Assembly: GCA_051746665.1 (NCBI GenBank)
Contig: JBNJFG010000084.1
Coordinates: 1 to 8,249, forward strand
Direction: 5' to 3'
Length of the DNA stretch: 8,249 bases
From: Halanaerobium sp051746665
GTDB lineage: Bacteria; Bacillota; Halanaerobiia; Halanaerobiales; Halanaerobiaceae
A model generated the notes under the pieces. That model saw only the letters and a program-made list of their open reading frames with translations. It was not told the DNA's origin and made no database searches. Of the stretch, positions 6,525 to 8,249 are shown piece after piece. How positions within the stretch are numbered: position 1 is the first letter of the stretch; each line of letters starts with the position of its first letter. The position numbers were made by a program, and so were the translations under genes.

Positions 6525-7595
6525 TTATAAAGCTAAAATATCTTCAATAGTTACTAATAATCCTTTGATGTCGACTAAGCTTAAATCTCCCATATGTCCT
6601 ATTCTAAAAGCTTGATTTTTTAAATCTCCATAACCATTTGCAATTCTGATATTATATTTTTTTACCAGTTCATTGATTAATTCACTAACATCAATTCCCC
6701 TGTTATTCTCAATACAGGTAACAGTATTTGACCAATAACCTTCTTCAGCATAAATATCAAAATATTCTAAGGCCCAATTTTGAACATATTCAGCCATTTC
6801 TATATGTCTGGCAAATCGATTTTCAATTCCTTCTTCATTAACAATATAATTTAATTGTTTTTGTAAGGCAAAAATTTGTGGTATTGCAGGAGTAGTTCTT
6901 GTCTGAGATCTCTGATGATATTTATACAAAAGAGGTAAATTAAAGTAATAACTTCTGCTTTCAACTTCTTCAGATCTTTTTAATAATTTATCACTAACTG
7001 AAGCAACTGTTAAACCTGATGGTAATGCAAAAGCTTTTTGAACTCCAGCAAGGCACATATCAATTCCCCAATCATCTACTTTAATTTTTGTGCCTGCCAT
7101 TCCGGACACCGCATCTACTAAAAATAAAACATCATCAAATTGTTTAACAACTTCTCCAATTTCTTTTATTGGATTCATCAAACCTGTAGAAGTTTCATTT
7201 AAAACAACTGTAATAGCATCATAATTGCCAGAAGAAAGTTTATTTTCGACAAGTTCAGGCTTAATTGCTTGATCCCATGGAATTTCGACTTTATCACAGG
7301 CAACACCATTTTTCTTAGTGATTTGATGCCAACGATCAGAAAAAGCTCCATTGACAAAATTTAAACATTTTTTCTTAACTCCATTAGTTACAGCAGCTTC
7401 CATTGCTCCTGTAGAAGATGAAGAAAATAATAAAACCGGATTGTCAGTATAAAGCAGCTTTTGTAAGTTAAGCTGAATATCATCATATATTTTTGAAAAT
7501 TCTGCGGTACGATGATGAATTTGAGCTGTTGATAACTGCTGTAATAATTCTGTTCTCACTTCTGTTGGACCTGGAGTAAATAGTTTTTCATGCAT
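6525..7595 (-). CDS. Class V PLP aminotransferase (alanine/serine-glyoxylate family), candidate phosphoserine aminotransferase
   Basis: A 356-residue fold-type I PLP enzyme of the AGXT/PucG group. Visible landmarks: N-terminal FTPGPTEV (6-13), HHRT at 27-30, D161 in the LVDAVSG stretch that pairs with the PLP ring nitrogen, the Schiff-base lysine K187 in AGVQKAFALPSGL, the RTTPAIP block (233-239), and R331 in FRIGHMGD, the expected substrate-carboxylate contact. The length is slightly shorter than the usual ~380 but no core motif is missing. Members transaminate alanine, serine or phosphoserine with glyoxylate, pyruvate or 2-oxoglutarate partners. The related Methanocaldococcus enzyme MJ0959 has phosphoserine aminotransferase activity. 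Convergent placement beside serA supports 3-phosphohydroxypyruvate to phosphoserine here, but serine-pyruvate or serine-glyoxylate exchange remains possible. The ATG at 7595 has GAGGTG eight bases upstream. Its own promoter and a leader dyad lie upstream. Confidence 0.88.
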   Translation of the reverse strand: MHEKLFTPGPTEVRTELLQQLSTAQIHHRTAEFSKIYDDIQLNLQKLLYTDNPVLLFSSSSTGAMEAAVTNGVKKKCLNFVNGAFSDRWHQITKKNGVACDKVEIPWDQAIKPELVENKLSSGNYDAITVVLNETSTGLMNPIKEIGEVVKQFDDVLFLVDAVSGMAGTKIKVDDWGIDMCLAGVQKAFALPSGLTVASVSDKLLKRSEEVESRSYYFNLPLLYKYHQRSQTRTTPAIPQIFALQKQLNYIVNEEGIENRFARHIEMAEYVQNWALEYFDIYAEEGYWSNTVTCIENNRGIDVSELINELVKKYNIRIANGYGDLKNQAFRIGHMGDLSLVDIKGLLVTIEDILAL

Positions 7596-7621
7596 TTTTT
7601 AAACACCTCATAAATTATATT

Positions 7622-7638
7622 TTCAGTTATAAACTGAA
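7622..7638 (-). promoter_or_regulatory. Perfect 7-bp dyad in the aminotransferase leader
   Basis: TTCAGTT and AACTGAA arms around a three-base A/T centre. It lies about 13 bases upstream of the ribosome site and about 30 bases downstream of the predicted transcription start. It could be an operator (road-block position) or an RNA hairpin stabilising the leader; there is no T-tract, so it is not a terminator. Confidence 0.4.
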
Positions 7639-7675
7639 TTCCTCTATTCTCACTTCTTTTATATAATTATATATT

Positions 7676-7704
7676 ATTATAGCAGTAAATTATAAAATAT
7701 TAAA
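7676..7704 (-). promoter_or_regulatory. Extended -10 promoter for the aminotransferase
   Basis: On the minus strand TGCTATAAT forms an extended -10 (TGn plus perfect TATAAT at 7681-7676). A weak -35 TTTAAT (7704-7699) lies 17 bases upstream. The start would be near 7669, giving a leader of about 73 bases. The region is very A/T-rich, so other -10-like hexamers occur nearby. Confidence 0.55.
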
Positions 7705-7744
7705 GTTAAATTATTTGTCAGAAAATTAAAACTTATAGACAAAT

Positions 7745-7766
7745 AAAAAAAGCACCCTCTAGGTGC
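7745..7766 (-). terminator. Intrinsic terminator of the tRNA cluster
   Basis: On the minus strand GCACC pairs with GGTGC (plus one inner U-G pair, AGA loop) and is followed directly by seven T residues. It lies 19 bases after the 3' end of tRNA-Gly and closes the tRNA transcript before the aminotransferase promoter region. Confidence 0.85.
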
Positions 7767-7785
7767 AAAATGTACAAATATCTAA

Positions 7786-7860
7786 TGGAGCGGGAAACGA
7801 GATTTGAACTCGCGACCCTCACGTTGGCAACGTGATGCTCTACCACTGAGCTATTCCCGC
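7786..7860 (-). tRNA. tRNA-Gly (anticodon GCC)
   Basis: 75 bases including an encoded CCA. The acceptor GCGGGAA pairs with TTCCCGC, the D-arm reads AGCTCAGTGGTAGAGC, and the anticodon stem CACGT/ACGTG encloses a TGCCA loop with anticodon GCC. The T-arm contains GTTCAAAT and the discriminator is T, usual for bacterial glycine tRNA. It is last in the cluster, 8 bases after tRNA-Tyr. Confidence 0.97.
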
Positions 7861-7868
7861 ATATTTAA

Positions 7869-7953
7869 TGGTGGAGGGGAAAGGATTTGAACCTTTGTAG
7901 GCATCGCCGGCAGATTTACAGTCTGCTCCCTTTAACCACTCGGGCACCCCTCC
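7869..7953 (-). tRNA. tRNA-Tyr (anticodon GTA)
   Basis: 85 bases including CCA, with the long variable arm expected of bacterial tyrosine tRNA. The acceptor GGAGGGG pairs with CCCCTCC, the anticodon stem GCAGA/TCTGC encloses CTGTAAA (anticodon GTA), the T-arm has GGTTCAAATCC, and the discriminator is A. The Tyr-Gly order is a common bacterial pairing. Confidence 0.97.
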
Positions 7954-8060
7954 AAATTTAATATAGGAAGTAAGAAGTAGGAAATATTTTAACTAAATAC
8001 CTATTCTCCTTCTAGCTTAATTATTATATTGTATTTTCTCCATCCAAAAGCAATTTGCTT
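7954..8060 (-). other. 107-base spacer inside the tRNA cluster
   Basis: The gap between tRNA-Ala and tRNA-Tyr is far longer than the others (7-17 bases). Just after the tRNA-Ala CCA is a small hairpin (AAGCA/TGCTT, 8048-8060) with only four T residues, a poor terminator. A TATAAT lies at 8028-8023 on the minus strand, with TTGCTT 19 bases upstream, longer than ideal. The Tyr-Gly pair may therefore have its own weak promoter. Three tandem heptamers lie at 7966-7986. No ORF is seen. Confidence 0.4.
7966..7986 (+). repeat. Three tandem heptamers (RGAARTA)
   Basis: GGAAGTA, AGAAGTA and GGAAATA stand head to tail in the tRNA spacer. The copies differ at one or two purine positions each. It is a short, purine-rich microrepeat; function unknown. 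Confidence 0.5.
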
Positions 8061-8136
8061 TGGTGGAGATAAGGGGACTCGAACCCCTGGCCTCTACACT
8101 GCCAGTGTAGCGCTCTCCCAGCTGAGCTATATCCCC
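8061..8136 (-). tRNA. tRNA-Ala (anticodon GGC)
   Basis: 76 bases including CCA. The acceptor GGGGATA pairs with TATCTCC, which creates the G3-U70 wobble that defines alanine identity. The anticodon stem ACACT/AGTGT encloses a loop with anticodon GGC; the T-arm contains GGTTCGAGTCC and the discriminator is A. Confidence 0.97.
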
Positions 8137-8153
8137 ATGGCTGGTTAAACTAA

Positions 8154-8230
8154 TGGAGCCGATGACCGGAGTTGAACCGGTGACCTCTTCCTTACCATGG
8201 AAGCGCTGCTACCAACTGAGCTACATCGGC
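8154..8230 (-). tRNA. tRNA-Thr (anticodon GGT)
   Basis: 77 bases including CCA. The acceptor GCCGATG pairs with CATCGGC, the anticodon stem CTTCC/GGAAG encloses ATGGTAA (anticodon GGT), the T-arm contains GGTTCAACTCC, and the discriminator is T. It is 17 bases upstream of tRNA-Ala in the transcript. Confidence 0.97.
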
Positions 8231-8237
8231 AAAAAAA

Positions 8238-8249
8238 TGGCGGAGGAGA
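8238..8249 (-). tRNA. 3' end of a further tRNA (partial, probably Ser)
   Basis: The last 12 bases read TCTCCTCCGCCA on the minus strand: the 3' half of an acceptor stem, a G discriminator and an encoded CCA, 7 bases before tRNA-Thr. A G discriminator with a TCCTCC acceptor suits tRNA-Ser; Asp or Asn also carry G there and cannot be excluded. Confidence 0.7.

Noticed and set aside
7596..7785. Possible T-box or riboswitch upstream of the aminotransferase
   Set aside because: The leader after the predicted start is only about 73 bases, lacks the conserved T-box sequence, and the only strong hairpin nearby is the tRNA-cluster terminator.
7786..8249. Integration site (att) at a tRNA 3' end
   Set aside because: No duplicated tRNA 3' segment, integrase or foreign-looking genes are seen; the tRNA genes are all intact and closely packed.

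Overview
This is an AT-rich stretch from a low-GC bacterium. Sequence style (long-form SerA, a DUF1015 protein, beta-phosphoglucomutase, CCA-encoding tRNA genes, strong AGGAG-type ribosome sites) points to Firmicutes-like anaerobes. Halanaerobiales is my best guess, from the look of the proteins only.

Layout. Positions 1-4666 hold five genes in tandem on the minus strand. In transcription order they are a DUF1015 protein (4666-3383), a BtuC/FecD-type ABC permease (3338-2310), its ATPase with an extra C-terminal domain (2304-1027), a 2H phosphoesterase (1024-449), and a beta-phosphoglucomutase cut by the window edge (399-1). Spacing runs from 2 to 49 bases. A short non-coding region (4667-4857) carries two back-to-back sigma-A-type promoters. 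serA follows on the plus strand (4858-6462) and meets a class V aminotransferase on the minus strand (7595-6525) at a shared bidirectional terminator (6478-6511). From 7745 on, a minus-strand tRNA cluster reads partial tRNA (probably Ser), Thr(GGT), Ala(GGC), Tyr(GTA), Gly(GCC), then a terminator.

How the genes work together. SerA oxidises 3-phosphoglycerate to 3-phosphohydroxypyruvate. The aminotransferase belongs to the alanine/serine-glyoxylate group, members of which can make phosphoserine, so it is a plausible second step. No phosphoserine phosphatase is present. The DUF1015 protein, divergent from serA, carries an ADGHHRY motif like that of ParB-fold serine kinases, so it is a candidate for a serine-linked role; this is inference. 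The ABC pair looks like an importer for a corrinoid, haem or siderophore-type metal complex, but no binding-protein gene is present. The 2H phosphoesterase is probably translationally coupled to the ATPase. Beta-phosphoglucomutase belongs to disaccharide-phosphorylase metabolism and looks functionally unrelated.

The most interesting points are the DUF1015/serine association, the uncharacterised C-terminal domain on the ABC ATPase, and two perfect dyads at 3364-3384 and 7622-7638. No CRISPR array, insertion sequence, prophage or defence gene is visible.
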